Part shown: piece after piece, positions 63,198 to 64,000 of the stretch
Layout of the letters: each line of letters begins with the position of its first letter
Numbering within the stretch: position 1 is the first letter of the stretch
Assembly: GCA_034440575.1 (NCBI GenBank)
Contig: JAOTOL010001150.1
Location: 141,501 to 205,500, forward strand
DNA length: 64,000 nt
Direction of reading: 5' to 3'
DNA from: Imbricaverruca yamaguchii
Taxonomy: Eukaryota; Arthropoda; Thecostraca; Neoverrucidae
Translations under genes and position numbers: made by a program
Notes under the pieces: generated by a model
Told to the model about the DNA's origin: nothing
The model's input: the letters and a program-made list of their open reading frames with translations, nothing else
Databases searched by the model: none

Positions 63198-64000
63198 ATG
63201 GGACTTTTTCTCCAGTGGAACGTCGGAGGCATTCCAGGCAAATTCATAGAATTTAAATCTGAATTCTTACAACAAAAACCACTACTCGCTGCGCTCCAAG
63301 AAACTCACTTTCGAGATTCTGACTCAACTTGGAACAAAATTCCCGATTACACTTGGCACCTAAACAACGTAAACGGCCCACATAGGAAATGGGGCGCAGC
63401 CATACTCATAGCAAACAGCATACCTCATCGTCGAGTAACGTTAAATACTCCCCTGAATTGCGTAGCAGTCAACCTCAAAATTGCACATTGCCAAACCACA
63501 GTAATCTCACTATACATTTCGCCGTCAGCTGAAACCCCCACACCACAGGAACTGAACGACCTGCTGCTTCAGGCCCCTCCACCAGTTCTCATTATGGGGG
63601 ACTTTAATGCTAAACACCCCTCGTGGGGAAGCGACCATACCGACACTAGAGGGCACCAAATTCACCAGTTTATTTCGGACCACAACCTAGTACTTCTTAA
63701 CACCGGGGCCGCCACCCGCCACAACCCGACCTTATTAGGATCGGACACTTGCATAGACTTAACGTGCTGCACCCCACGACTTAGCTCACTATTTGACTGG
63801 TCAGTTTCAGACGTTCCCGGGCTGAGCGACCACTATCCAATCACAATTAGGCTCAGCACGGACGCTATCCACCACACTAAACTATTCAGACAATCTTGGA
63901 ATTTGAAAAGAGCGGACTGGACTAAATTCGAGGAACAGGTGGACCTCAACCTAGCAACTTCAGATACCAGTAAGATAGAGACGATTCTAAGGGCCATCAG
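63198..64000 (+). CDS. I-element ORF2, N-terminal endonuclease (partial at window end)
   Basis: The ATG at 63198 opens MGLFLQWNVGGIPGKFIEFK and the frame stays open for 267 codons to the window edge. Apurinic-type endonuclease motifs are complete: QWNVGG, LQETHF (Glu metal ligand), VLIMGDFNAKHPSW (Asp/Asn) and GLSDHYPITI (SDH catalytic triad). Identity to copy c over this part is close to complete. RT and RNase H are expected downstream, from copy b. It lies in the same frame as gag, separated only by TAA and nine sense codons. Confidence 0.92.
   Translation, partial: MGLFLQWNVGGIPGKFIEFKSEFLQQKPLLAALQETHFRDSDSTWNKIPDYTWHLNNVNGPHRKWGAAILIANSIPHRRVTLNTPLNCVAVNLKIAHCQTTVISLYISPSAETPTPQELNDLLLQAPPPVLIMGDFNAKHPSWGSDHTDTRGHQIHQFISDHNLVLLNTGAATRHNPTLLGSDTCIDLTCCTPRLSSLFDWSVSDVPGLSDHYPITIRLSTDAIHHTKLFRQSWNLKRADWTKFEEQVDLNLATSDTSKIETILRAI

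Larger units (their letters stand above)
60841..64000 (+). mobile_element. I-clade retrotransposon copy d, best-preserved, runs off the window
   Basis: Contains a 5' UTR, an intact gag ORF (61305-63170) and ORF2 open from 63198 to the window end. The 5' part has a short CAGTCCAACAGTCCAACAGT tandem (60878 onward), reminiscent of the short repeats found at the 5' ends of some I-type elements. The exact 5' end is inferred from where similarity to other copies and Pol II-like 5' sequence begins, so it is uncertain by tens of bases. This copy could be active if ORF2 is complete downstream. Confidence 0.88.

Overview
This window is repeat-dense metazoan nuclear DNA, most likely from an arthropod and possibly a chelicerate such as a tick. 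That placement is an inference. It rests on I-clade and CR1/L2-like non-LTR retrotransposons, a THAP/P-element transposase with a spliceable intron, a tRNA-derived SINE, long dinucleotide tracts and scattered CCTAACC motifs that match the arthropod TTAGG telomere repeat. I recognise no host protein-coding gene, rRNA or functional tRNA. All alignments were made by eye, so junctions are approximate unless a target duplication or stop codon fixes them.

Region by region. 1-6.2 kb is gene-free and holds a CR1-like 3' tail, a 17-bp satellite array and two other minisatellites. 6.2-8.1 kb is copy R1 of an odd repeat family made of degenerate GC-box units. 8.07-10.17 kb (minus) is a decayed gene of an uncharacterised invertebrate protein family. 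10.2-19.2 kb has no genes but holds a TA microsatellite, an inverted second 17-bp array and a CR1 3' fragment. 19.28-22.95 kb is a P-element relic with a nested CR1 insertion bounded by an 8-bp target duplication. 24.68-30.68 kb is a large inverted repeat: two arms of about 1.66 kb and a 2.7-kb loop that carries a tRNA-derived SINE. 31.43-33.46 kb (minus) and 40.94-45.35 kb (plus) look like the 5' and 3' halves of one I-clade element that was split and inverted. Between them lie a 35-bp minisatellite, repeat copy R2, a 5'-truncated CR1-like element (35.78-39.33 kb) whose ORF1 has an SGNH esterase domain, and a MITE-like element with flanking duplications. 49.4-52.4 kb holds repeat copies R3 and R4, arranged divergently. 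56.45-59.64 kb (minus) is a broken third I-element copy. 60.84 kb to the end is the best-preserved I copy: a complete 621-codon gag ORF, then ORF2, which is still open at the window edge.

How the genes fit together. The coding capacity seen is selfish. The I family supplies a three-knuckle gag and an endonuclease/RT/RNase H polyprotein. The CR1 family supplies an esterase ORF1 and an endonuclease/RT ORF2. Only the terminal I copy appears potentially intact. Points worth a second look are the split I element, the large palindrome with its orphan ORF, the GC-box repeat family with matching terminal motifs, and the single variable codon that separates gag from ORF2.
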